From NCBI GenBank assembly GCA_025363575.1, contig JANYDM010000200.1:1-14740 (forward strand): a DNA stretch of 14,740 nucleotides, written 5' to 3'. The number at the start of each line of letters is the position of its first letter. The first letter of the stretch is position 1. This DNA is from Betaproteobacteria bacterium (GTDB taxonomy: Bacteria; Pseudomonadota; Gammaproteobacteria; Burkholderiales; SG8-41). Below the pieces are notes generated by a model. That model was not told the origin of the DNA. It ran no database searches and saw only the letters and a program-made list of their open reading frames with translations. Positions 1-7,425 of this stretch are shown piece after piece. Made by a program: the position numbers and the translations under genes.

Positions 1-174
1 TTCTCACGGATGTCTCGATGTCACCGCGTAAAGTTATTGATTGTTCATCACACTATTGATGCTGCATAACTTTAAATTGGTTGCCAAATTTTAGGTGACA
101 GAATTTAGTTGCCAAATTTTATCCGTCTAAATGTATCAACGCCACCAGTGACGATACTCCGGTTTATGCTGATC
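1..174. other. AT-rich non-coding left edge
   Basis: No convincing gene lies here. The stretch is clearly richer in A and T than the rest of the window. It follows the 3' end of the flavoprotein gene, which is on the minus strand. It holds a 9-base inverted repeat (TAAAGTTAT at 29-37, ATAACTTTA at 66-74) and two direct repeats described separately. No terminator with a T-run was seen after the flavoprotein stop. The change in composition could mean an intergenic control region for a gene further left, or the edge of a mobile element. Confidence 0.5.
80..121. repeat. Two 14-bp direct repeats GTTGCCAAATTTTA
   Basis: GTTGCCAAATTTTA occurs exactly at 80-93 and again at 108-121, a 28-base period. 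The spacer contains GGTGACAG. Tandem copies of a short motif in AT-rich DNA are seen in operators and in the multi-repeat ends of IS21-type insertion sequences. No istA or istB gene is visible, so the role is open. Confidence 0.55.
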
Positions 175-1602
175 TCATACTCGCTGCTTCGCCTCCGCGA
201 TATGCTCGGCCGCCAGCAGTCCAAACACGGCCGCCTTGATCAGGCCGCCGAGATAGTGCGCGCCGCCGCGGCCTTCGAGGCCGCCGGTAGACGAACCCGC
301 GGCATAGAGCCCGGGAATCGGCTCGCCCGACTCGCGCAGCACGCGCGCGTGAGCGTCGATGGCGATGCCGCCCATGGTCATCGTGATGCCGGCGCATAGC
401 GGCACCGCGTAATAAGGCGCCGTGCTGACGGGCATGGTCGGGATCGGCGCATTGCCGGGAATGGGCTTGCTGCTGCGAGCGGGATTGAGTTTCGCGAGCG
501 TATCGGCCGCGAAGGCTTTGTTGTATTCGCTTACGGTCCGCTCGAGTTTGTCCGCCGGCACGTTGATTAGTTTTGCCAGTGCCGCCAGCGTCGGCGCCGA
601 ATGGACGGTGCCGCCCGCTTCGGCCAGCAAAGGATTTGCGGGAATGCGCGCGTTCCTGCCCGGCCCCTGCCATATCTTCTCGTCGAACACCGCGCATGCC
701 GTCAGCGGATCAGCGAGCCGCGCAATGGCGTTGGCAACGAATACGCCGCCCCTGCCCTCGTCGACGAAACGCTCGCCGTCGGCATTGACCACGATGCCGG
801 CGACGCCGAGCTCGTCGCACTGCGGATAAGGCCATACCTTGTCGTTGTGGAACGAGTCGCGCGATAACAGGTGGCCGTAAAAATCCGTGAGCTCGCTGGT
901 TGCCGCACCCACAGCGCGCGCCATGCGCAGCCCGTCGCCAAAGCCGTTGGCGGCGCCGCGTTGCATGAGTTTGTCAGCCTGCGGCGAAATGTTCTCGCGC
1001 AGGAAATCGAGATTGCTTTGATAGCCGCCGTCCGCGATGAGAACCGCGGGCGCGTTGAAAAGAGTTGGCGATTTGTCGCGCATCGCGGCGACTCCGGCGA
1101 CGCGTCCTTTTTCGACGATGAGGCCGCTGGCCACCGTGCCGCGAAACACTACGCCGCCGCGCTGCTTGATGTTCTTCTCCAGCAGCTGCATCGCCATATC
1201 GGCACCGCGCCCTTTCCAGTCGAGGCCGGGCGTGAGCGGCCGCCGCGGCGCCAATACCCATTGCTGATAGGGAATATCGCCGACGTTCATGAAATGCACA
1301 CCTTCATCGCGCAGCCAGTCGACGAGCCGCGCCGCATTGTCCGCGAATGCTTTTGCCAGTCTAGGCTCCGCCTTGCCGCCCGTGGCCGTCTGGATCACTT
1401 CGAGCAACGCGTCGGCCGGCTCCCTGATGTTGTGGAATGCGATATGCAGAATGCCGCCCGAGAACCGCGAATTGCATGCGTATTGTTCATCCGTGCCGCG
1501 CTCGAGCACTGCAACGCGCAGCCCCGCGCGCGAGGCGCTGCCCGCTGCAGTGAGGCCGGCAATGCCGCCGCCAATGACTACCAGATCGTAAGTTATGCTC
1601 AT
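175..1602 (-). CDS. FAD-dependent oxidoreductase, fumarate reductase/tricarballylate dehydrogenase-like (FAD_binding_2)
   Basis: This 475-residue protein is a flavoprotein of the fumarate reductase/succinate dehydrogenase flavoprotein superfamily, single-domain type. An N-terminal Rossmann fold for FAD begins at residue 8 with VIGGGIAG (Gly11, Gly13 and Gly16), and Glu35 at the end of beta-2 would bind the ribose. DGERFVDEG (about 275-283) and the C-terminal MGGIAID followed by PGLYAAGSSTGG (410-441) are typical of the family. No signal peptide is seen, so it is probably cytoplasmic. Known relatives include tricarballylate dehydrogenase and 3-ketosteroid dehydrogenases; the substrate cannot be told from sequence. 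The ATG is preceded by GGGAAG about eight bases upstream. It lies 94 bases downstream of a Bug-type binding protein in the same direction, so the two may act on one imported organic acid (inference). Confidence 0.88.
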   Translation of the reverse strand: MSITYDLVVIGGGIAGLTAAGSASRAGLRVAVLERGTDEQYACNSRFSGGILHIAFHNIREPADALLEVIQTATGGKAEPRLAKAFADNAARLVDWLRDEGVHFMNVGDIPYQQWVLAPRRPLTPGLDWKGRGADMAMQLLEKNIKQRGGVVFRGTVASGLIVEKGRVAGVAAMRDKSPTLFNAPAVLIADGGYQSNLDFLRENISPQADKLMQRGAANGFGDGLRMARAVGAATSELTDFYGHLLSRDSFHNDKVWPYPQCDELGVAGIVVNADGERFVDEGRGGVFVANAIARLADPLTACAVFDEKIWQGPGRNARIPANPLLAEAGGTVHSAPTLAALAKLINVPADKLERTVSEYNKAFAADTLAKLNPARSSKPIPGNAPIPTMPVSTAPYYAVPLCAGITMTMGGIAIDAHARVLRESGEPIPGLYAAGSSTGGLEGRGGAHYLGGLIKAAVFGLLAAEHIAEAKQRV

Positions 1603-1696
1603 TGCTGAATCTTCCCGGGATCAAATCGAACAAAGCGGGGGATGAGTTGACGCGTCGACAATGCGTGGTCCGCCGGCCGCTAGATCATGTACGAGT

Positions 1697-2695
1697 TCAT
1701 TCCTGCTTGAGGCCGAGGCTTTGCGCCAGCTTCGTCCACTTGGCGAGTTCGGACTGCATCGTTGCAGCTAGCTGTTCCGGCGTGCTGCCTACAGGTTCGA
1801 TGCCCAGTGCGGCGAGCTTCTCACGTATATCGCGCTGATTGGCGATTTTTGCCAGTTCGGTGCTGAGCCGCGAAACGATGGACGCCGGCGTGCCTGCAGG
1901 CGCGAGCACTGAATAAGACGCGACCACGTCGTAATCGGGATAGCCCGACTCGGCGACTGTCGGCACATCGGGCAGCATGGACATGCGCTTCGCCGTGGTG
2001 ACCGCGAGCAGGCGCAGGCGGCCGGCGCGCACGAAGGGCAGTGCGACAGGCGCGCCTATGAAAGTCATCGCGCACTGGCCGGCGATGACGTCGTTCACGA
2101 CCAGCCCGCCGCCTTTGTAAGGCACGTGCACGATATCGATTTTCGCCAGCGACTTCAGCAGCTCGCCCGCAAGGTGCGTGGGGCCGAACGCGCCGGACGA
2201 CGCAAAATTAATCTGGCCCGGGCGCGCGCGCACAAGCGCTACCAGCTCCTTGACGTTCTTTACCGGCAGCGTGGGATTGACCACCAGCACCTGCGCGCCG
2301 ATCGCCACCATCGACACTGGCGCGAAATCTTTCAGCGGGTGATACGGCATGCTCTTGCGAAACGGAGGATTGATGGTGTGGCCGGAGCTCACGTACGCCA
2401 GCGTATAGCCATCGGGCAGCGATTTGGCGACGAACTCTCCAGCTACAATGCCATCCGCGCCCGGCCGGTTGTCGATGATGACCGATTGACCCAGCGCTTC
2501 CGCCAGACGCTGCGCGATCATGCGTCCCGATACGTCGACTGCGCCGCCCGCAGTGAAGCCGACAGTCATCCGTATCAGCCGCGACGGATATTTCGCCGCG
2601 TCCGCAGACTCGCGCGCGGTTGTCTGCGCACAGGCGCAACCGGTCGCCAGCAACAGGCTGACAGCGGCCGTCACCGGCTGGAACTTGTAAACCAC
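1697..2695 (-). CDS. Bug-family tripartite tricarboxylate transporter substrate-binding protein (TctC-like)
   Basis: This is a periplasmic solute-binding protein of the Bug/TctC family, expanded in betaproteobacteria, which binds small carboxylates or related organic ligands. The GTG start at 2695 is chosen because GAGGGG lies just upstream and the product then opens with a proper signal peptide (VYKF, a hydrophobic run, ending near ACAQ at about 24). A start at 2773 would add 26 residues with no secretion character. Family hallmarks are YPSRLIRMTVGF (37-48), the DNRPGADG loop (75-82), PDGYTL (94-99), VPYKGGG (191-197) and LPDVPTVAESGYP (241-253). The length (332) is slightly above the usual 320-330. 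No TctA or TctB membrane gene is present, which is common for orphan Bug proteins. The ligand is unknown. Confidence 0.9.
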   Translation of the reverse strand: MVYKFQPVTAAVSLLLATGCACAQTTARESADAAKYPSRLIRMTVGFTAGGAVDVSGRMIAQRLAEALGQSVIIDNRPGADGIVAGEFVAKSLPDGYTLAYVSSGHTINPPFRKSMPYHPLKDFAPVSMVAIGAQVLVVNPTLPVKNVKELVALVRARPGQINFASSGAFGPTHLAGELLKSLAKIDIVHVPYKGGGLVVNDVIAGQCAMTFIGAPVALPFVRAGRLRLLAVTTAKRMSMLPDVPTVAESGYPDYDVVASYSVLAPAGTPASIVSRLSTELAKIANQRDIREKLAALGIEPVGSTPEQLAATMQSELAKWTKLAQSLGLKQE

Positions 2696-2792
2696 GTTGG
2701 ACCCCTCGAAATTCGCGCGGACTGTTCGTGCCGATCGCCCGGCGCTGAACGAGCAGGCATCGTAGCAGATCAATCCGCAGGCGGAAACCCGG

Positions 2793-2822
2793 TTGACACG
2801 CGGCGGCCATTGCCGCTATATG
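2793..2822 (+). promoter_or_regulatory. Putative sigma-70 promoter for the dioxygenase gene
   Basis: A perfect -35 hexamer TTGACA (2793-2798) is followed after 18 bases by TATATG (2817-2822, 4 of 6 to consensus). Transcription would start near 2829, giving a leader of about 60 bases before the ATG at 2889. It lies in the divergent spacer between the Bug gene and the dioxygenase. No operator was recognised. Confidence 0.5.
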
Positions 2823-2888
2823 CAAAATTCCCGCAGCCGCCATGCAAACGGGCGGCCCGCTCACCACGACCTCCAGAGGAAATTCTGC

Positions 2889-3752
2889 ATGCCCATTCAA
2901 GTGAAGCCCACCGGCTCCGCGCTCGGCGCCGAAATAATCGGCGCCGATCTCACGCGACCCCTCGATGACGCAACGTTTGCGCAGATACGCGCGGCATTTT
3001 ACAAGCACGAGGTTATTTATTTTCGCGGGCAGGCACTCAGCGATGAAGATCATATTCGCTTCAGCGCGGGGTTCGGCACTCTGCGGCAGCTAAAGCTCAC
3101 CAGCCAGCTGCATGTCGATCATCCGGAAATTTTCGTCGTCTCCAATATCGTCAAGGACGGCAAGCCTATCGGCAGCTACGACGCCGGCGTGTTCTGGCAC
3201 ACCGATGGCGCCTATCTTGCGAACCCGCACGCCGTCTCCGCCCTGCGCGCGCTGGAAGTGCCGACGGTCGACGGACGCGTGCTCGGCGACACCAACTTCG
3301 CCAGCACCTCGGCCGCCTATGACGCACTGCCCGCATCCATGAAGAAGCGCCTCGACGGATTGCAGGCACTGCACAGCATTATCCAGCGCCTCAACAAAAC
3401 TCTGGAATCCGGCATCAAGAAGGATTACAACGCTGCGATCAAAGCCGAACCGGAAGCGACCCACCCGCTGGTGCGCGTGCACCCGGTGAACGGCCGCAAA
3501 TGCCTGTACGTGACCGAGGGCTACACCGTGCGCATCATCGGCCTGCCCGACGACGAGAGCCGCGATCTGATCGCCGAACTCACCGCGCATTGCGTGAAGC
3601 CGGAATTCATCTACCGGCACAACTGGCGCAAAAATGATCTCGTGATGTGGGACGACTGCTCCACGCAGCACAAGGCCACCTTCGATTACCCCGCAGCGAC
3701 GCCCCGGCTCATGCACCGCACCACGGTGGTGTCAGAAGCTGCGGGCGCATAG
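2889..3752 (+). CDS. TauD/TfdA-family Fe(II)/2-oxoglutarate-dependent dioxygenase
   Basis: The 287-residue protein is a non-heme iron oxygenase that couples oxidative decarboxylation of 2-oxoglutarate to hydroxylation of a substrate, often cleaving it (taurine, 2,4-D and similar compounds in the family). The iron ligands are visible: His104 and Asp106 in FWHTDGAY and His261 in STQHKA. Arg273 or Arg277 near the C-terminus (PRLMHRT) would bind 2-oxoglutarate. The N-terminal GAEIIGADL (13-21) is typical. The ATG at 2889 has AGAGGA about eight bases upstream and matches the usual family N-terminus; an upstream in-frame start at 2793 falls in the promoter. It is cytoplasmic and divergent from the Bug/flavoprotein pair, so it may catabolise the same compound (inference). 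The substrate cannot be predicted. Confidence 0.92.
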   Translation: MPIQVKPTGSALGAEIIGADLTRPLDDATFAQIRAAFYKHEVIYFRGQALSDEDHIRFSAGFGTLRQLKLTSQLHVDHPEIFVVSNIVKDGKPIGSYDAGVFWHTDGAYLANPHAVSALRALEVPTVDGRVLGDTNFASTSAAYDALPASMKKRLDGLQALHSIIQRLNKTLESGIKKDYNAAIKAEPEATHPLVRVHPVNGRKCLYVTEGYTVRIIGLPDDESRDLIAELTAHCVKPEFIYRHNWRKNDLVMWDDCSTQHKATFDYPAATPRLMHRTTVVSEAAGA

Positions 3753-3764
3753 CCGGCGACCAGG

Positions 3765-3819
3765 GCCTGCGGCGGGGGCCAGCCCGCGATCACGCGGTCG
3801 GGACGCTCCGCCGCCAGGC
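3765..3819. terminator. Nested GC-rich hairpin between convergent genes
   Basis: The 71-base gap between two convergent genes can fold into an outer stem pairing GCCTGCGGCGG (from 3765) with CCGCCGCCAGGC (3808-3819), with one bulged base. Inside is a perfect small hairpin, CCGCG (3784-3788), loop ATCA, CGCGG (3793-3797). There is no T-run on either strand, so intrinsic termination is unproven; the position suits a bidirectional transcript end. Confidence 0.35.
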
Positions 3820-3823
3820 GCGG

Positions 3824-4408
3824 CTACAACCAGGGCTTCGACGAACGCAGTTTTGAATAGCGGACGACGTACTCTTTGGCGAGACGCGAGCCCTCGGCAA
3901 ACTGCTCCGGCGACATCTTGTCGACCAGTACAACGATTGATTTGCGGACGCCTTCGGCAATATCAATCTGAAAATGGCGGACTTGATCGGTGGTGCTTTC
4001 GGCCGCCGCAAGCGCGCATCGATACCACGCATAGGCCTGGATGTAATCCCTGGCGGTTCCCTTGCCGTCCTCAAAAGCCTTGCCCAGGTGCCATTGCGCT
4101 TCCGAGTGACCCGCTTCGGCGCCCCGCTTCAGAAGCACTACCGCCTTATCAGGATCGGCGTTTCCGCCCAGGCCGTAGTAGAGCAGATAACCCAGACCGT
4201 TCAGCGCCAGCACCTCGCCTTCGTTGACTGAGCTGGACCACTGGCGCCGTGCTTCCGGATAGTCCTTATCTTCAAATGCGTCGACGCCCTTGTCATAGGA
4301 GCTGCCGTGTCTTTCGATACGTCCAGTGCTGGCGCATCCCGCCAGGGCCACGCTGACTAAGAAGCAGATAATGCGTATTTGCATGAATAGGGTTTGGGTC
4401 AGCTTCAA
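3824..4408 (-). CDS. Sel1-repeat lipoprotein
   Basis: The 194-residue product carries a lipoprotein signal: KLTQTLFMQIR, a hydrophobic stretch and the lipobox LAGC with Cys25 as the acylated residue. The mature part has two Sel1-like (TPR-related) helical repeats, about 67-102 (LNGLGYLLYYGLG) and 103-138 (EAQWHLGKAFEDGKG). Such repeats mediate protein-protein contacts. The TTG start at 4408 is preferred: GAGGAGG sits nine bases upstream, inside the end of the preceding gene, while the ATG eight codons later has no good ribosome site. It starts three bases after the amidotransferase stop, so translation is probably coupled. Its link to the two upstream enzymes is unknown. Confidence 0.82.
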   Translation of the reverse strand: MKLTQTLFMQIRIICFLVSVALAGCASTGRIERHGSSYDKGVDAFEDKDYPEARRQWSSSVNEGEVLALNGLGYLLYYGLGGNADPDKAVVLLKRGAEAGHSEAQWHLGKAFEDGKGTARDYIQAYAWYRCALAAAESTTDQVRHFQIDIAEGVRKSIVVLVDKMSPEQFAEGSRLAKEYVVRYSKLRSSKPWL

Positions 4409-4411
4409 TTT

Positions 4412-5188
4412 TTATTGCCTCCTCGCCGCCCGCTTTCCCGCCGCCTCGCCAAACGCGCTATACAGCGCGGCCGACAGCGCGTGCTTTTCCGGCTGCCATT
4501 CCGCATGCCACTGCACGCCGACAATGAACTGCGCATCGTCCATGTAGCGCAGGCCTTCGACCACGCCGTCGGGCGATGTCGCTTCCACGACCAGCCCGTC
4601 GCCGAGGCGATCGACGCCCTGCCCGTGCAGTGAATTGACCATCATCTCGTCGTGGCCGGTCAGCTTTTGAAAGAGCCCGCCCGGCGTCAGCCTGACCATG
4701 TGATTGAGCCGGAAAACTTCTTCCTGCGTGACGTCCTCGCGCTGCGGCCGGCGATGATCGTTTTTTCCGGGCACCTGATGAACGCGGTAATGCAACGAGC
4801 CGCCGAGCGCGACGTTGATTTCCTGGATGCCGCGGCAGATGCCGAACACGGGCACGCGTCTGGCGATGCAAGCGCGTATCAGCGGCAGGACGAGCGCGTC
4901 GCGGCCGGGATCTATGAGCTCGTCGTCGGGAAACTCCGGTCCGCCGTAATGGTGAGGTTCGACGTTCGCGCGACCGCCGGTCAACACGAAGCCGTCCATG
5001 CGCGCCACCAGCGCGTCCACATTCACTGCCGCGCCCACCGGCGGCAGCAGCACGGGGATGCAATCCACCATCTTCAGCAGGGAATGCACGTTGCGCTCGC
5101 CGGTCGCATGCACCGGGCTGCGCCGCGGGGCGGCCTCCATCGCGTTGGCGGACACGCAGATCAGCGGCTTCGCTGAAGATGCCGTCAT
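4412..5188 (-). CDS. Class I glutamine amidotransferase-like hydrolase (peptidase C26, gamma-glutamyl-GABA hydrolase/PuuD type)
   Basis: This 258-residue protein belongs to the stand-alone class I amidotransferase fold that hydrolyses gamma-glutamyl amides. The catalytic triad is visible: nucleophile Cys118 in FGICRGIQEINVALGG, then His228 and Glu230 in VQWHAEW. The DGFVLTGG segment (65-72) and the Pro-His-His-Tyr-Gly-Gly run (78-83) fit PuuD relatives. The ATG at 5188 overlaps the stop of the upstream aminotransferase (ATGA), so coupling supports this start; an in-frame start at 5275 would add residues without family similarity. In E. coli PuuD acts in putrescine breakdown, but no other puu gene is here, so the substrate is open. 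The product is cytoplasmic and is the middle gene of a three-gene operon. Confidence 0.9.
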   Translation of the reverse strand: MTASSAKPLICVSANAMEAAPRRSPVHATGERNVHSLLKMVDCIPVLLPPVGAAVNVDALVARMDGFVLTGGRANVEPHHYGGPEFPDDELIDPGRDALVLPLIRACIARRVPVFGICRGIQEINVALGGSLHYRVHQVPGKNDHRRPQREDVTQEEVFRLNHMVRLTPGGLFQKLTGHDEMMVNSLHGQGVDRLGDGLVVEATSPDGVVEGLRYMDDAQFIVGVQWHAEWQPEKHALSAALYSAFGEAAGKRAARRQ

Positions 5189-6585
5189 TGCTTCGCGTGG
5201 ATCGTCATCGCGCGCGCAAGATGCTGCGTTGCTTCGACAAACCTGTCCATCTGCCCGACCGAGTTCCAGACGCAAGCGTTGGCGCGCATGGCATAGCCGA
5301 ATGGCGCCGGAGCGAGCGTATCGGGGTGGCGATTCGGCACGAGGCCTTCGGGAAAGGCCGCTGCCTGCGGATCGGGCGCGCGCGTGAAACCATCGGGGCC
5401 GACGCCGCCGCCTGAAATTCTGAACCCGTATTCAGCGTGCAGCCGGTCGCGAAACAACTTGTTGAACGCCGGATCATTGCGCAGCTTCACGTCCGGGAAA
5501 GGGCTGAAGGCGACGATAGCCGACCTCAGCGCGGGAGCCAGCACCGGCTGCAGCAGCGCATCGTCGCCGAAAGCCGCCGCGATGCGTCCGCGCAGATAGT
5601 CGGCGAGATTATGCGTCCACGCCTGTATGCGCGCGCGGCCGACCTCGTCCCACAGCGCGCAGACGTCGCCGAGCGCGCGCCAGTCGGCGGATTCCGGAAA
5701 TCCGTACTTGCTCATTGCCGCGCCGATGTCGAAATCCGCCGGGCGGCTGCCGTCGAACGGCACATCGCGCGCGGAGCTGCGGATGATATGAAAGCGCGGC
5801 AGCGGCGCCGGGTTCGCCGGATGCTGGCGGTTGCGTATATAGAGGATGCCGGTGCCGCCGGGCCCGCACTGCCATTTGTGTCCCGAGACCGCCCAGAAGT
5901 CGATGCCGGTTTCATCGAGGCGCGGCTCGATCATGCCGCCGTAATGCGCGCCGTCGGCGACGGTGATCGCGCCGGCCTCCTGCGCGAGTGCTGCGATTTG
6001 TCTTTCCGGCAGGCGCTGGCCGTTCGGCCACAGCGGACTCGAAAAAAATATCACGCGTGTAACACCCGGCCGGATCCGCTTGCGCATCGAATCGATCACT
6101 TCTTCGACCGTCGCAGCGCGGTGCACCGGCACGCCCCATTGCACGATCTTCACGCCAAAGCGCCCGGCCACGCGCAATACCGTCGCAAGACCGGCCGGAT
6201 GCTCCATGGGCGTGGCGAGAATCTCGTCGCCGCGCTGCCACTCGATACCCATCAGTATCTGCGCCAGCGCGTCGGTGGTGTTGCGCGAAATCGCAATCTC
6301 GTCGACGCTCGCACCATAGCCCCGGGCGATGCGCGCGCGCGTGTCCGCGGTCGGCTCGAGGTGAACGGGAAACGGATCGCGCGCGATCTGATCGAGACCT
6401 TCCTGATAACGCTTGCGCACGCTCGCGGGCTGCGAGCCCTTTTGCCCGGCCATGAGGTAAACGACTTTGGGGTCGAGCGAAAACTGCTGTGCGAAGTCGT
6501 GGAAGAACGCTGCTTCGCGCGCGAAAAACGCAGCCTGACCGGCGCTCATGGCCGAGGCGCTGGAGAGCCCGCCGGCATCAGGCAT
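5185..6585 (-). CDS. Class V aminotransferase-fold PLP enzyme (isopenicillin N epimerase-like)
   Basis: This 466-residue protein is a fold-type I PLP enzyme of the class V group (cysteine desulfurase, CefD-like). Lys237 in SGHKW is the expected Schiff-base lysine, Asp211 in VADGAH pairs with the pyridine nitrogen, His214 would stack on the ring, and SRNTTDAL (100-107) forms the phosphate-binding turn. The C-terminal small domain carries ISGGGVGPDG (390-399) and MRANACVWNS (433-442). The N-terminal 35 residues are longer than in many relatives; ATG codons at residues 1 and 13 are both possible and neither has a strong ribosome site. Members act as epimerases, lyases or desulfurases, and the reaction here is not predictable. 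It is the first gene of an operon with the amidotransferase and Sel1 lipoprotein. Confidence 0.88.
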   Translation of the reverse strand: MPDAGGLSSASAMSAGQAAFFAREAAFFHDFAQQFSLDPKVVYLMAGQKGSQPASVRKRYQEGLDQIARDPFPVHLEPTADTRARIARGYGASVDEIAISRNTTDALAQILMGIEWQRGDEILATPMEHPAGLATVLRVAGRFGVKIVQWGVPVHRAATVEEVIDSMRKRIRPGVTRVIFFSSPLWPNGQRLPERQIAALAQEAGAITVADGAHYGGMIEPRLDETGIDFWAVSGHKWQCGPGGTGILYIRNRQHPANPAPLPRFHIIRSSARDVPFDGSRPADFDIGAAMSKYGFPESADWRALGDVCALWDEVGRARIQAWTHNLADYLRGRIAAAFGDDALLQPVLAPALRSAIVAFSPFPDVKLRNDPAFNKLFRDRLHAEYGFRISGGGVGPDGFTRAPDPQAAAFPEGLVPNRHPDTLAPAPFGYAMRANACVWNSVGQMDRFVEATQHLARAMTIHAKQ

Positions 6586-6636
6586 GGCGCGCGCTTGCTA
6601 TCATCCTGCCGGGTACGGGAGTAAACACTGTGCTCG

Positions 6637-6665
6637 AATGTATCCCCTGCCCCGCAGCCGGTCAA
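6637..6665 (-). promoter_or_regulatory. Putative sigma-70 promoter for the aminotransferase operon
   Basis: Read on the minus strand, TTGACC (6665-6660, 5 of 6 to consensus) is followed after exactly 17 bases by TACATT (6642-6637, 4 of 6). Transcription would start near 6630, about 45 bases before the ATG at 6585. The site is in the 150-base gap after the anti-sigma gene, so the operon at 6585-3824 is probably transcribed separately from the sigma/anti-sigma pair. Confidence 0.5.
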
Positions 6666-6735
6666 TGGACGCGGCGGCGAAATCGCGGGCCGCGTTCTAA
6701 CAGCCGTGCGTCAGGTCGCGTCGCGTTTTGCGTTC

Positions 6736-7425
6736 TTACGTCTTAACCTCGCCGATCAGAATGATCGGGCCAGTCGCCTTGCCGGTCGGCGAACCGCCGG
6801 CAGGTTCGACCGTCACGGCGAGCTTGGCGCCGGTTTTGACGCGGCCCACCTGCGCGGCGGGTAACGCGAAGCGCGCTTCAAGATTGCCGAGCACCGCAAC
6901 CGAGATCGGATCGCCGCCTTCGGCCGGAATCAGCCACAACTCGTAGCTCTGTGCGGGCCCTGCGACAACCGCGCGCGCCGGCTGAAGTTCGAGCGTGCGT
7001 CCATCGGGCGACAGCTTCACGGCGACCCGGGTCACGTCGGCTTTGCCGGCGAGCTGTGCAACCTCGACTGGCGCGGGCGGTTCCGCAACCGGACGCAGCG
7101 TCTGCATGCCGACGGCCAGTGCGAGAGCAGCAGTCGCACCAATCGCCCAGCCCCGCCAGAAGCCGGTGCGCTTATGCCACGGCGCGCGAAATCGCGCGAG
7201 TCCGAGGTCGCGCTCGAGTTGCTTCCAGATTTTCGGTGAGGGTTGGGCTTCTATCATATGCGTATACCTCAGGGCAAAGAGCCCGTGCCAGTGTTTCAGC
7301 CGCAGCGCCACGGTTGGCTCGTCCTGCAGAGCGCGCTTGAAGCGCCGGCGCGCCGCGCCGCGCAGCGTGCCGACGATGTATTCGCCGCATAGAGCATCCA
7401 GCAACCTCTGATTGGCTATTTTCAT
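6736..7425 (-). CDS. RskA-like membrane-anchored anti-sigma factor
   Basis: The 229-residue protein has the layout of anti-sigma-K (RskA) factors. A helical cytoplasmic N-terminus (residues 1-85; LLDALCGEYIVGTL then RRRFKRAL) should bind the sigma factor. A single membrane helix follows (about 93-110), then a periplasmic RskA domain with the hallmarks YELWLIPAEGGDPISV (161-176) and VEPAGGSPTG (206-215). The ATG at 7425 overlaps the sigma gene's stop (ATGA), fixing the start and implying coupled, balanced synthesis; longer in-frame ORF sequence upstream lies over the sigma gene. It has only one cysteine (Cys13) and no HxxxCxxC zinc motif, so it is not a ChrR-type zinc anti-sigma factor. In the family, release of sigma follows proteolysis in the membrane. 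Confidence 0.9.
   Translation of the reverse strand: MKIANQRLLDALCGEYIVGTLRGAARRRFKRALQDEPTVALRLKHWHGLFALRYTHMIEAQPSPKIWKQLERDLGLARFRAPWHKRTGFWRGWAIGATAALALAVGMQTLRPVAEPPAPVEVAQLAGKADVTRVAVKLSPDGRTLELQPARAVVAGPAQSYELWLIPAEGGDPISVAVLGNLEARFALPAAQVGRVKTGAKLAVTVEPAGGSPTGKATGPIILIGEVKT

Noticed and set aside
41..70. Sigma-70 promoter at the left edge (TTGTTC with CATAAC)
   Set aside because: Only three of six bases match at -35 and no downstream gene fits within view.
1646..1659. Near-palindrome GTTGACGCGTCGAC between the Bug and flavoprotein genes
   Set aside because: It is short, has two mismatched positions, no T-run and no second copy; not enough to call an operator or terminator.
5437..6624. 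Long open frame of 395 codons on the plus strand
   Set aside because: It runs antisense to the class V PLP enzyme with its visible Lys and Asp catalytic motifs, and its product has no family character.
6660..6715. GC-rich hairpin after the anti-sigma gene as a terminator
   Set aside because: Only a five to six base-pair stem with a loop of ten or more bases and no T-run; it also overlaps the better supported promoter of the next operon.
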